Shown here: piece by piece, positions 35,544 to 43,545 of the stretch | How the letters are laid out: every line of letters begins with the position of its first letter | How positions within the stretch are numbered: position 1 is the stretch's first letter | Origin: Pseudonocardia hydrocarbonoxydans | GTDB taxonomy: Bacteria > Actinomycetota > Actinomycetes > Mycobacteriales > Pseudonocardiaceae | Assembly (NCBI RefSeq): GCF_006539565.1 | Contig: NZ_BJNG01000005.1 | Location: 62,001 to 126,000, forward strand | DNA: 64,000 bases | Direction: 5' to 3' | Position numbers and translations under genes: made by a program | The notes under the pieces: generated by a model | The model's database searches: none | Seen by the model: the letters and a program-made list of their open reading frames with translations, nothing else | Told to the model about the DNA's origin: nothing

Positions 35544-36379
35544 GCCGGGTGGTGGTCGTCGGCGACCTCGCCGTCGACGTCCTGGTGACCCCGTCGGCCC
35601 CCGCGGCACCGGGCGCCGACGTCCCGGCCCGCATCCGCACGGTCGCGGGCGGTGCCGGGGCCAACACGGCGGCCTGGCTCGCGCACCTCGGGTCCGCGGT
35701 CACGCTGGTCGCGCGCGTCGGGGACGACGCGGCCGGGCGGTCGGCCGCCGCCGACCTGCCCGGCGTCGACCTGGCCCTGACCGTCGACCCGGACGAGCCG
35801 ACCGCCACCGTGGTGGTGCTGCTCGACGGCGACCGCACGATGCTCTCGGACCGCGGCGCGGCCGCGCGGCTGTGCCCCGCCGACCTGCCCCCGCTCGACG
35901 GGCGCGGGCACCTGCACCTGTCCGGCTACGTGCTGCTCGACCCGTCGTCGCGCCCGGCCGGGCTCGCGGCGCTGGCCGCGGCCCGCGACGCCGGCTGGAG
36001 CACCTCGGTGGACCCGCAGGCCGCCCCCGCGCTGACCCCGGAGTTCCCGGGCTGGGTGGCGGGCGTCGACCTGCTGCTGCCCAACGCCGACGAGCTGGCG
36101 GCGCTGGGCGACGGGGTGCACGGCGCGGTCGGCGCGGTGGCCGCCACCGCCGGGGCGGAGGGCGCGACCTGGACCGACGCGCGCGGCACGTGGAGCGTGC
36201 CCGCCCCCGTCGTCGAGGTGCGCGACCCCACGGGCGCGGGCGACGCCTTCGACGCGGGCCTGTTGCGGGCCTGGCTCGCCGGGGCGGGCCCGCGGGACGC
36301 GCTGCGGGCCGGGTGCGAGGCAGGCGCGGCGGCCGTGCAGCACCCCGGTGCCCGCCCGCCGCGGCCGTTCGCGCGCTGA
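35540..36379 (+). CDS. psuK: PfkB-family kinase, probable pseudouridine kinase
   Basis: A 279-residue ribokinase-family sugar kinase. The N-terminal RTVAGGAGANTAAWLAHLG binds substrate, and the C-terminal DPTGAGDAFDAG contains the catalytic Asp and the anion hole. Tight coupling to psuG makes pseudouridine the likely substrate. It is somewhat short for the family. It is convergent with the FtsZ-like gene cluster. Confidence 0.88.
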   Translation: MSRVVVVGDLAVDVLVTPSAPAAPGADVPARIRTVAGGAGANTAAWLAHLGSAVTLVARVGDDAAGRSAAADLPGVDLALTVDPDEPTATVVVLLDGDRTMLSDRGAAARLCPADLPPLDGRGHLHLSGYVLLDPSSRPAGLAALAAARDAGWSTSVDPQAAPALTPEFPGWVAGVDLLLPNADELAALGDGVHGAVGAVAATAGAEGATWTDARGTWSVPAPVVEVRDPTGAGDAFDAGLLRAWLAGAGPRDALRAGCEAGAAAVQHPGARPPRPFAR

Positions 36380-36385
36380 TCCGGC

Positions 36386-36709
36386 TCAGCGGAGCAGGCC
36401 CAGGTCCGCCATCACCACCGCGCTCAGGTTGGGCGTGCGCGAGCAGGTGGGCCGGACCTGCGGCCCGCCCGAGTAGTACCGGCGCAGCTCCTCGGAGAAC
36501 GCGACGGCGCCGGTTTCCGGCGACCGGTCCCCCAGCAGCGCCACGGCCACCTCCAGCTCGCGGCGCGACAGCTCCGCCCGCCAGAGCCGCTGGGTGACGA
36601 CGAGCGCGTCGCCAACCGCCTCCACCCGCATCGTCGACGACCCGGCCAGCGGCGCCACCGCCCGGCCGCCGCGGTAGCGCTGCTGGACCGCGGACCAGTC
36701 CAGGGTCAT
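36386..36709 (-). CDS. small cluster protein C (paralogue of A and B)
   Basis: A 107-residue protein beginning MTLDWSAVQQRYRGGRAVAP. It shares with proteins A and B the start pattern W-x2-V-x2-RY-x2-G, the middle motif RLWRAELSRRELE, and a C-terminal DLGLLR. It is the last gene of the operon and the most diverged of the three, with an insertion (GGPQVRPTCSRTPN). Its start overlaps the stop of protein B by ATGA. No known domain is recognised. It is probably a small subunit or adaptor of the FtsZ-like proteins. Confidence 0.75.
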   Translation of the reverse strand: MTLDWSAVQQRYRGGRAVAPLAGSSTMRVEAVGDALVVTQRLWRAELSRRELEVAVALLGDRSPETGAVAFSEELRRYYSGGPQVRPTCSRTPNLSAVVMADLGLLR

Positions 36710-37005
36710 TCCAGGAACCCCAGGTCCTTGAGCACGTGTGCTGCCGAGGTCGCCCGCACGTCCGCCACCAGCGCCCGGTACTCCTCGACGAACAGCCCGG
36801 CGTGGCGACTGATCGCGTCGGACTCGATGAGGCCGGCGGCCTTCTCCAGGTGCTCGCGGGCCAGCGTGTCGCGCCACAGCGAGTGCCGGATGTGCACCCC
36901 GGCGTCGTCGACGCCGGTGATCTCGAGCATCTTCCCGCCCGCCACGGTCGGGATCCGCTTCCCGCCGCCGTAGCGGTCCACGACGCGCTGCCAGTCCAGT
37001 GGCAT
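36706..37005 (-). CDS. small cluster protein B
   Basis: A 99-residue protein beginning MPLDWQRVVDRYGGGKRIPT. The conserved core is SLWRDTLAREHLEKAAGL, and the last residues KDLGFLE match protein A's KDLGYLD. The first half looks beta-rich and the second helical. It lies 2 bp after the sigma-like gene and overlaps protein C. The role is unknown; the repeated occurrence of this family in one operon suggests different partners for otherwise similar subunits. Confidence 0.8.
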   Translation of the reverse strand: MPLDWQRVVDRYGGGKRIPTVAGGKMLEITGVDDAGVHIRHSLWRDTLAREHLEKAAGLIESDAISRHAGLFVEEYRALVADVRATSAAHVLKDLGFLE

Positions 37006-37007
37006 CC

Positions 37008-37559
37008 TCAGCCCCTCTCCACACGGGCCGGCGCCAGGCCGGGCCGCACCAGTTCCCCCAGGTCCGCGAGCATCGCCTCGTGCCGGTACTCCGCGGCGGC
37101 CCCGTCGCAGGACAGCACCGCTGCCAGTTCCTCGACGTCGCCGCCGCGCAGGCACGTCACGACGAACGCCGCGCGGTGCTCCGCTGGCAGGCCCCCGACC
37201 CGGTCGCGCAGCTCGGGCCAGCCGCACACCGACACCAGCTCACCCGCGTCGGCCACGGCGATCAGCCCCTCGGCCAGCTTCGCGATGCGGCCGGAGAACG
37301 GCAGCCCGAAGTACCGGAAGACCGCGGGCCGCGCCACCATCCCCGCGACGACCTGCACACCCACCTGCTCGGCCAGGGACGGGTCGACGAGGCGGTGGGT
37401 GCAGGTGAACCGCACGGCCTCGAACAGCGCGCCCAACCGGTCGAGCCACTCGTCGAACTCCGGTGCGAACTCGGCCCCCTCCGGCGCGGGGTCCGGGTCG
37501 ACGGGGGCGGGGCCCTCCGCGGAGGCGGTCGGGCCGTGACCACCGGCGGTGCTGGTCAT
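37008..37559 (-). CDS. degenerate ECF-sigma-like protein in the FtsZ-like cluster
   Basis: A 183-residue acidic protein. The Pro/Ala/Gly-rich first 30 residues are followed by a helical domain. FTCTHRLVDPSLAEQVGV and PFSGRIAKLAEGLIA resemble sigma region 2. LPAEHRAAFVVTCLRGGDVE then EELAAVLSCDGAAAEYRHEA resemble the region 4 helix-turn-helix of ECF sigma factors. Key basic DNA-contact residues are reduced, so it may be an inactive or adaptor version. This reading is by eye only. A strong hairpin separates it from the upstream FtsZ-like gene. Confidence 0.5.
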   Translation of the reverse strand: MTSTAGGHGPTASAEGPAPVDPDPAPEGAEFAPEFDEWLDRLGALFEAVRFTCTHRLVDPSLAEQVGVQVVAGMVARPAVFRYFGLPFSGRIAKLAEGLIAVADAGELVSVCGWPELRDRVGGLPAEHRAAFVVTCLRGGDVEELAAVLSCDGAAAEYRHEAMLADLGELVRPGLAPARVERG

Positions 37560-37580
37560 CGCGGGTCTCCAGACGGGGGT

Positions 37581-37612
37581 GGAGCCGGCCGGCGGGTGCG
37601 CCGGCCGGCTCC
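37581..37612 (-). terminator. 14-bp perfect hairpin inside the FtsZ-like operon
   Basis: The arms GGAGCCGGCCGGCG (37581-37594) and 37599-37612 are exact complements with a GGTG loop, located 5 nt past the stop of FtsZ-like gene 1. It is likely a partial terminator or 3'-end stabiliser that lowers expression of the downstream sigma-like and small genes. Confidence 0.8.
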
Positions 37613-37617
37613 GGCGG

Positions 37618-39273
37618 TCAGGGGGTCGGGACGACCGTCTTGACCATCATCGAGATGTGGTCGGCCTGCACCACGGTGACGTCCTTGGAGACCGGTGCGT
37701 CGCCGCGGATGGCCTCGTGCGGGATGACCACCCAGCACGCGCAGCCCCAGATGCACTCGCCCGCCATGCCGTCGAACCGGATGGACTGCTCGGACAGCAT
37801 CACGCCGAGGTCGAGCAGCCAGGAGTGCATCATCAGCTTCTCGTCCCACGACTCGATCGCGTCGTAGGCGTCACGGGCGGCGTAGAAGGCCGTGAAGTCC
37901 GTCTTCGCCACCCCCGGGATGATGATGTTCGAGTACGCCGTGAGCTCGTCGAAGAACTCCCCGACCGAGGTGTTGACCGTGCCGTCGTCCCCGTCGAGCA
38001 CGAACGTCTGGAGGGTCTCCCTGAGCTTGGTCTCCAGACCCTCGTTCCACAGCTCGCGCGGGGCCACCGTGTGCGCCTCGACGTAGTCGGTCTTGAAGCC
38101 CTCCTTCAGGCCCGACCACTGCGGGATGTAGCCGATCCACTTGCTGACGACCTCGCGCCACTTGCTGCGCGGCTCGCCGGGCAGCACCTCCACGCCGGGG
38201 TGGGTGTACTTGGCGACGTCGAAGACCGTCCAGGTGCGGTCGCCGGAGATGTTGCGCTCGTGCGGGGCCCCGGTGAAGCCCATCGGGCGCAGCATCTTGA
38301 ACAGCAGGCGGCCGTAGTCCTGCACCACGAAACGCATGAACGAGTCGTTGACGAACTTCCGGGTGACGCCCTTGCGGAGCGCGTCGCGGATCGCCGGCTT
38401 CCCGGTCTTGGTGTACGACCCCAGCCGCTGCCAGGAGTGTTCCTGGGGCAGGGCGAAGAAGCCCCCGGTGAACGGGTTCTTGTACAGGTCGCCCCACACC
38501 GCCATGACGCCCTGGTTCTTGGCGTCGTCGAGCATGCAGTCGATCTCGTTCATCGTGGGGTAGAGCGCGGCGGCACCGCCGGCGTGGGGCTCGTCGCCGG
38601 AGAACGGCATCGCCGCCACCCCGACGACCGGCAGCCGCCGCCCGAGCTTGACGTTGGACAGGTGCCGCGCCAGGTCCACGACCATGCCCGAGCCGGTACC
38701 GCCGGACATCGAGAAGAACACCAGCACCAGCGAGGGCAGCTTGGTCCGGTTGATGCTCGCGACGAAGTCGTCGAGCTCCTTCTCCAGCGACTTGTCCTCG
38801 CCGTAGTAGTAGTGCCCGTAGATGGCCTTGGAGATGGCCCGCGGGACGGAGTCCCCGGCCTTGGGCAGCTCGGTGTCACTGGGCAGCCACGGCTCGTAGT
38901 TCGGGTTCCAGTAGTACCGGGGGTACTCCATCTTCAGGTACTCGCGCCAGCGGTTGAGGCTGGTCATGAGGTCCTTCTTCTCCGGCACGTCCAGCGAGAC
39001 CGTGCGGACCTGGGCCCGGTCGGTCGGGATGCCGCGCTCGGTGAGCCGCTGGTCGAAGCCGTTCACGTACTCCTTGAGCTCGTGCTGGTCCTGGTCGCCG
39101 ATGTCGATCGACAGGCCCGTGAACCGCGCGCGCGGGTCCTCCAGCATGTCCTCGATCTCGCCGGTGCGCAGCAGCGCCTCCACCATGTAGGCACCGGTCT
39201 TGCCGATACCGATCGCGTGGATGCAGTGCGGCGACTGGGCGCCGGTCGCGCTGTGGTACATGGACAGTGCCAT
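37618..39273 (-). CDS. tubulin/FtsZ-like GTPase-fold protein 1 (intact signature)
   Basis: A 551-residue protein whose N-terminal half follows the FtsZ/tubulin plan. It has a T1-like loop IHAIGIGKTGAYMVEALL (residues 18-35), a second strand with acidic loop LSIDIGDQ, the glycine-rich signature VFFSMSGGTGSGMVVDLARH (185-204), and a following strand LPVVGVAAMPF. A T7-like acidic stretch NEIDCMLDDAKNQGV comes next. The C-terminal half is unlike FtsZ and ends with FDGMAGECIWGCACWVV, with Cys at 507, 511 and 513. AGGAGG precedes the ATG. It may polymerise or serve as a nucleotide-binding enzyme subunit. The fold assignment is good; the function is unknown. Confidence 0.75.
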   Translation of the reverse strand: MALSMYHSATGAQSPHCIHAIGIGKTGAYMVEALLRTGEIEDMLEDPRARFTGLSIDIGDQDQHELKEYVNGFDQRLTERGIPTDRAQVRTVSLDVPEKKDLMTSLNRWREYLKMEYPRYYWNPNYEPWLPSDTELPKAGDSVPRAISKAIYGHYYYGEDKSLEKELDDFVASINRTKLPSLVLVFFSMSGGTGSGMVVDLARHLSNVKLGRRLPVVGVAAMPFSGDEPHAGGAAALYPTMNEIDCMLDDAKNQGVMAVWGDLYKNPFTGGFFALPQEHSWQRLGSYTKTGKPAIRDALRKGVTRKFVNDSFMRFVVQDYGRLLFKMLRPMGFTGAPHERNISGDRTWTVFDVAKYTHPGVEVLPGEPRSKWREVVSKWIGYIPQWSGLKEGFKTDYVEAHTVAPRELWNEGLETKLRETLQTFVLDGDDGTVNTSVGEFFDELTAYSNIIIPGVAKTDFTAFYAARDAYDAIESWDEKLMMHSWLLDLGVMLSEQSIRFDGMAGECIWGCACWVVIPHEAIRGDAPVSKDVTVVQADHISMMVKTVVPTP

Positions 39274-39349
39274 TGCGTTCCTCCTGCTTCGGAAATGCGG
39301 CTGGATTCGGGCGTGCGGCAGCGCGGTAGGGCCGGGGACGGCGGCCGGG

Positions 39350-39649
39350 TCAGTCGAGGTAGCCGAGGTCCTTGAGGATCGTGGCGGCGGTCGTCGGTCG
39401 TTCGTCGGCGATGTAGGTGCGGTAGTGGTCGATCACGTCGCCGTAGTTGCGGGTCATGCGGCCCTCGTCGAGCAGCGCCATCGCCTTCTCGAGGTGGGCC
39501 CGGGTGATCCTGTCCTGCCAGAGGCGGTGCGAGACGTAGATGTAGCCGTCGTCGGCGCCGGTGACCTTGAGCGTGCGCGCCCCCGGCATCGACGGGAGCT
39601 CGGCACCGTCCCGGTAGCGCGCGACGACGTCGGCCCATTCGGTGGCCAC
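39350..39649 (-). CDS. small cluster protein A
   Basis: A 99-residue protein beginning MATEWADVVARYRDGAELPS, with the core RLWQDRITRAHLEKAMALL and the ending KDLGYLD. It is clearly paralogous to protein B. It starts at a GTG one base after the FtsZ-like gene 2 stop and is followed by gene 1, so the order is large subunit, small subunit, large subunit. This suggests a stoichiometric partner of the FtsZ-like proteins. Confidence 0.8.
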   Translation of the reverse strand: MATEWADVVARYRDGAELPSMPGARTLKVTGADDGYIYVSHRLWQDRITRAHLEKAMALLDEGRMTRNYGDVIDHYRTYIADERPTTAATILKDLGYLD

Positions 39650-39650
39650 G

Positions 39651-41111
39651 TCAGGCGCCCGCGACGATGACTGCCTCCGGGACGGCCACCGGTGTCTCGA
39701 CCACCTCGCCGCGGATCGCGGCGTGCGGCACGACCACCCAGCAGGCGCAGCCCCAGATGCACTCCCCGCCCATCCCGTCGAACCGGATGGAGGGCTCGCA
39801 CAGCATCACCCCGAGGTCGAGGATCCACGAGTGCAGGAGCAGCTTGTCGTCCCACTCCAGCGGGTCGTAGAGGTCGCGGGACGGGACGAAGGCCGCCAGG
39901 TCCAGCTTGGTGGCGCGCGGGATCACCACGCTGACGAAGCCGGCGCCCGGCGCGGTCTTGACGACCGGTGGGACCCGGGTGGCCGCGACCTCGGAGATCG
40001 CCGGGCCGACGGCCTTCGCCGCGGCCGTGGCCTCCTTGCCGGAGCCGAACACGCGCGCCTCGGCGTACTCGGTGGAGAATCCCCTGGTCAGGCCCAGGTC
40101 GCCCAGCGATCCGGCGTCGTCGAGGTCGGTGACGGTCAGGATGTTGAGCCACTTGTCGCTCTGCTCCCCGCGGATCGCCGGGTGCCACTGGTCGCCGGGG
40201 ACGGCGAGCCAGTTCAGTGCCTTGAGCGACTCGTAGAGGTCCTTCCCGCCGCCTGCGGCGAGGAACTTCGCGACGCCCGGGGCGACGTCGCGCCCCTCGG
40301 GCTGGGGGACCGAGAAGAAGCCGCCGGTGAACGGGTTCTTGTAGAGGTCGCCCCACACGGCCATGACGCCCTGGTTCTTCGGGGTGTCGATCATGCAGTC
40401 CAGCTCGTTGATCACCGGGAAGAACTCGGCGGAGGGCTCGGTCGGGGTGATGCCGACGCCCACCACCCACGGCCGGCGGCCCAGCTTGATCGACGACAGG
40501 TGCCGGGCGAGGTCCACGACGATCCCGCTGGCGGTGCTGTCACCGAGCGAGAACGGGATCACCACGACCGGGGTCTTGTCGCTGGCGAGCACACCTGCGG
40601 CGAAGTCCTCCATCGCCCGGGTGATCTCCCCGTTCTGGTAGTACTCGCAGTTGTAGATCGCCTTGGCGATGGCGCGGGGCACCGGCTCGCCGGGGCCGGG
40701 CAGGGCCAGGTCGCCGGGCAGCCAGGGCTCGTAGTTCGGGTTCCAGTAGTAGCGCGGGTACTCCATCTTGAGGAACTCGCGGTAGCGGTTCAGCGAGGCC
40801 GACAGCCCGGCCCGGCTCGGGATGGGCAGGTCCACCGTGGTGACGGCGGCCGAGCCGCCCGCCGCGGCCCGGACGGCGGCCAGCGGCTCGTCGCCGATGT
40901 TCACCGCCAGCGCGGTGAAGCCGTCCGGGGCGTCGGCGAGGATCTCGGCGACGACCGCCGCACCGGCCGCGCCCAGGCCCAGCACGTGCAGCGAGAACGG
41001 TCCCTCGTGGTCGCCCGCGTGGTGGACGTTCTCCTTGCTCAGCGCCTCGATGCGGGCGAGCGTGGTGTCGTGGTCGTCGTGTCCGTGCCCGTGGCCGTGG
41101 TCGTCTGACAT
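39651..41111 (-). CDS. tubulin/FtsZ-like protein 2 (degenerate signature, His-rich N-terminus)
   Basis: A 486-residue paralogue of FtsZ-like protein 1. Shared blocks include KMEYPRYYWNPNYEPWLP (residues 115-132), KNQGVMAVWGDLYKNPFTGG and FDGMGGECIWGCACWVV near the C-terminus (Cys 451, 455, 457). At the same place (190-196) where protein 1 has SGGTGSG, this one has GDSTASG, so nucleotide hydrolysis is doubtful. The N-terminus MSDDHGHGHGHDDHD could bind metal. The ATG at 41111 is chosen; a GTG at 41123 adds four residues. An active/inactive heteromeric pair is inferred. Confidence 0.75.
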   Translation of the reverse strand: MSDDHGHGHGHDDHDTTLARIEALSKENVHHAGDHEGPFSLHVLGLGAAGAAVVAEILADAPDGFTALAVNIGDEPLAAVRAAAGGSAAVTTVDLPIPSRAGLSASLNRYREFLKMEYPRYYWNPNYEPWLPGDLALPGPGEPVPRAIAKAIYNCEYYQNGEITRAMEDFAAGVLASDKTPVVVIPFSLGDSTASGIVVDLARHLSSIKLGRRPWVVGVGITPTEPSAEFFPVINELDCMIDTPKNQGVMAVWGDLYKNPFTGGFFSVPQPEGRDVAPGVAKFLAAGGGKDLYESLKALNWLAVPGDQWHPAIRGEQSDKWLNILTVTDLDDAGSLGDLGLTRGFSTEYAEARVFGSGKEATAAAKAVGPAISEVAATRVPPVVKTAPGAGFVSVVIPRATKLDLAAFVPSRDLYDPLEWDDKLLLHSWILDLGVMLCEPSIRFDGMGGECIWGCACWVVVPHAAIRGEVVETPVAVPEAVIVAGA

Positions 41112-41156
41112 CTGGGATTGCACCTCTCTGGTTGATCACTCGGACTGGGGTGCGGG

Positions 41157-41936
41157 TCAGCAGGCGCGGGCCGGCACGGGCGTCGGCCCCGGCCGGCGGC
41201 GCCCGGCCCGGGCCCGGCGCAGCGCGTCGACCGACAGTTCTGCGTAGGAGAACTCGTGTTCCTCGTCGCCGCAGGCGGCCAGGGTCGCGCCGTCGAAACC
41301 GACGATCGTCGAATGCCCCGACCAGCGGTGCGGACCCGACCGCCCCGCCGCGTTCGGGGCCACGACGTAACAGGTGCCCAGCCAGGCCGCCGCGCGCGCC
41401 GCCCGCACCTGCGCGGCGGCCGGCAGACCCGGCTCGGCCTGGTAGCGGACCAGCAGCTCCGCGCCGTTGTACCGGCAGCGCGGGCCGGCGAGCGGGTCGT
41501 CCCGGCTGATGCTCAGGCCGGTGCGCAGCCCACCCGGACCGTCGACGACGTCGGGCGGGTCGCCACCGCGGCCTCCCGGGCCGCGCCGGTGCCGCGCCAC
41601 CACCTCGCCACGGTCGTCGATGAGCACCACGGCGTGCCCGGGTTCGGGGCGGCAGCACCCGCCGCTGGTCGAGAACACCCCCCACACCCCGGCCGTCCGG
41701 CAGGCCCGGGCGAAGATCGCGACGTCCTCTCCGGGCTCGACCAGCGGGCCGGCCTCCGGTGCCGTGCGGAAGCCGTGGGTGCCGTACTCGGGGAACACGA
41801 TCAGGTCGAGGCCGGGCTCACCGTGCGCCATGCCGACCACCAGGTCGGCGATGCGCAGGTAGTTGAGCCGCACGTCACCGCGGGTGCGCGGCGCCGGCAC
41901 GGTGTGGCTCAGCACCGCGACCCCGACCGTCCTCAC
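41157..41936 (-). CDS. aliphatic-amidase homologue lacking catalytic Cys and Lys
   Basis: A 259-residue nitrilase-superfamily protein aligned with AmiE/AmiF aliphatic amidases. Matching stretches are [11 protein letters not shown] (Glu50, the expected catalytic Glu), [42 protein letters not shown] and the SYAELS tail. Where AmiE has YRK this has HRR (Arg118), and where AmiE has IICDDG this has SISRDD, so the nucleophilic Cys is gone. It is also shorter at the C-terminus than AmiE. It is probably a non-catalytic sensor or structural protein. GTGA overlap with fmdA couples the two. Confidence 0.8.
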   Translation of the reverse strand: MRTVGVAVLSHTVPAPRTRGDVRLNYLRIADLVVGMAHGEPGLDLIVFPEYGTHGFRTAPEAGPLVEPGEDVAIFARACRTAGVWGVFSTSGGCCRPEPGHAVVLIDDRGEVVARHRRGPGGRGGDPPDVVDGPGGLRTGLSISRDDPLAGPRCRYNGAELLVRYQAEPGLPAAAQVRAARAAAWLGTCYVVAPNAAGRSGPHRWSGHSTIVGFDGATLAACGDEEHEFSYAELSVDALRRARAGRRRPGPTPVPARAC

Positions 41937-43186
41937 GACGAGACCGCGCAGGCCCCGCGGTCGGCCATGATCGGGCCGGCGGCCGAGGGCGTGATGTCGA
42001 AGTCGAAGATCGCCGTGGGCAGGTAGAGCGAGCAGCAGGCGTTCGGGATGTCCACCACGCCGCTGACCCGGCCCTCGATCGGCGCCGACCCGAGCAGCAG
42101 GTACGCCTGCGGGCCCGAGTAGCCGAACTTCTTCAGGTACTCGATCGCGTTGAGGCAGGCGTTGCGGTACGCGACCGTCGCGTCGTTGTAGAAGTTGGTG
42201 TTCGTGTCGTGCTCCACCGAGATGCCGATGAACGTGACGAACTCCGAGTACCGCGGCTCCACGTTGCCCGGGATGAGGATCGGGTTGGTGGTGACCCCGT
42301 AGGTCTGCATGCCGCCCTTGATCAGGTCGACGTGGAAGTCGATGAACCCGCCCATCTCGATGGCGCCGCAGAAGGTGATCTCGCCGTCGCCCTGGGAGAA
42401 GTGCAGGTCGCCGCCGGAGAACAGCGCGCCGGGATGGTGCACGGGGTAGAAGACCCGCGACCCGCGGGTGAAGTTCTTGATGTCGTGGTTGCCGCCGTTC
42501 TCCCGCGGCGGCACGGTACGGGCGCCGTCGCGGCCGATGCCGGCCAGCTCCTCACCGGTGGCGGTGCCCCCCAGCACGGCGGCCTCCAGCGGGGGCAGCG
42601 CCAGCGGCGGCACCCGGTCGGGATCGGTGGCGATCAGTGCGCGCTCCCGCTCGTTCCACTTCGCCAGCAGTCCCGGGGAGGGCGCCGTGCCGAAGAGGCC
42701 GGGGTGGGTGATGCCGGTGTAGCTGACGCCGGGGATGTGCCTCGAGGTGGCCTTCTGCCCGCTGAAGTCCCAGATGGCCTTGTAGGCGTCGGGGTACTGG
42801 TCGGTGAGGAAGCCGCCGCCGTTGAGCTTGGAGAAGATGCCGGTGTAGCCCCATCCCTGGCCGGGCGCGTCGCCGTACTCCTGCGGCGCCTGCACCGGGC
42901 CGAGGTCGAGGATGTCGACGACGAGCAGGTCGCCCGGCTCGGCCCCCTCGATCGCGATCGGGCCCGACAACATGTGGCAGCCGTCGAGGTAGACGTCGCG
43001 CACGTCGTTGGCCGAGTCGTTGTTGCCGATCTGGGAGTCGGTCCACTCGCGGCACTCGATCCGGATCGACGAACCCGGCTTGACGGTGGCCGCCGCCGGG
43101 ATGTCGGGGTGCCACCGGTTGTGACCGGGCACGACCTGGTCGCGCATCGACTTGGCCTGGTCCACGCTGAACACGACATCAGGCAC
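41933..43186 (-). CDS. fmdA: formamidase/acetamidase (FmdA family)
   Basis: A 417-residue FmdA/AmdA-family amidase that hydrolyses formamide or acetamide to ammonia and the acid. Diagnostic stretches are [78 protein letters not shown] and [20 protein letters not shown]. The GTG at 43186 has GGAGG upstream. It is the second gene of the operon and the only member of the cluster with an assignable reaction. Confidence 0.93.
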   Translation of the reverse strand: MPDVVFSVDQAKSMRDQVVPGHNRWHPDIPAAATVKPGSSIRIECREWTDSQIGNNDSANDVRDVYLDGCHMLSGPIAIEGAEPGDLLVVDILDLGPVQAPQEYGDAPGQGWGYTGIFSKLNGGGFLTDQYPDAYKAIWDFSGQKATSRHIPGVSYTGITHPGLFGTAPSPGLLAKWNERERALIATDPDRVPPLALPPLEAAVLGGTATGEELAGIGRDGARTVPPRENGGNHDIKNFTRGSRVFYPVHHPGALFSGGDLHFSQGDGEITFCGAIEMGGFIDFHVDLIKGGMQTYGVTTNPILIPGNVEPRYSEFVTFIGISVEHDTNTNFYNDATVAYRNACLNAIEYLKKFGYSGPQAYLLLGSAPIEGRVSGVVDIPNACCSLYLPTAIFDFDITPSAAGPIMADRGACAVSS

Positions 43187-43242
43187 GGCGAACCTCCAAC
43201 GATTCTTCTCGGACGGACAGGGGACGGAGCGCAGGGACGGGC

Positions 43243-43527
43243 TCAGGGGCGGGGCAGCCGCAGCTGGCGGGGGTCGGTCACCCGCCGCTGGACGCGCCCG
43301 GTCCGGGGCGGAGGCGAGGTGACGACGTCGGGTAGGTCGGCGCTGCGGTGCTGCGCGTCGAGAGCGGAACGGAGCCCGGTGGGCAGCGACCGCAGCGCCG
43401 GGGCAGCGAGGACCCGCCGCGCCGGCCGGGCGCACGACGGGCATTCGGCGGGCGCTCCCGACTCGCTCATCGGACGGATCAGGTCGAAGGCCCCGCAGAC
43501 CGTGCAGGAGAACAGGTAGGTGGGCAT
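43243..43527 (-). CDS. fmdB: FmdB-family zinc-ribbon protein
   Basis: A 94-residue protein opening MPTYLFSCTVCGAFDLIRP, with a second pair CPSCARPARRV, the four-Cys zinc ribbon of FmdB, a putative regulator of formamidase genes. The remaining 50 residues are basic and disordered. A strong GAGGAGG precedes the ATG at 43527. It is the first gene of the formamidase/FtsZ-like operon. Confidence 0.9.
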   Translation of the reverse strand: MPTYLFSCTVCGAFDLIRPMSESGAPAECPSCARPARRVLAAPALRSLPTGLRSALDAQHRSADLPDVVTSPPPRTGRVQRRVTDPRQLRLPRP

Positions 43528-43545
43528 CGCGACCTCCTCACGTCC

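Noticed and set aside
37618-41111. Nitrile hydratase or thiocyanate hydrolase identity for the Cys-rich proteins
   Set aside because: Those enzymes have C-x2-C-S-C in a different fold and partner subunits; here the spacing is C-x3-C-x-C and the rest of the protein follows a tubulin/FtsZ plan.
36386-41111. Plasmid or phage TubZ-type partition system
   Set aside because: There is no TubR-like regulator with centromere repeats, no replication gene and no phage gene nearby; the linked genes are amide-metabolism genes.
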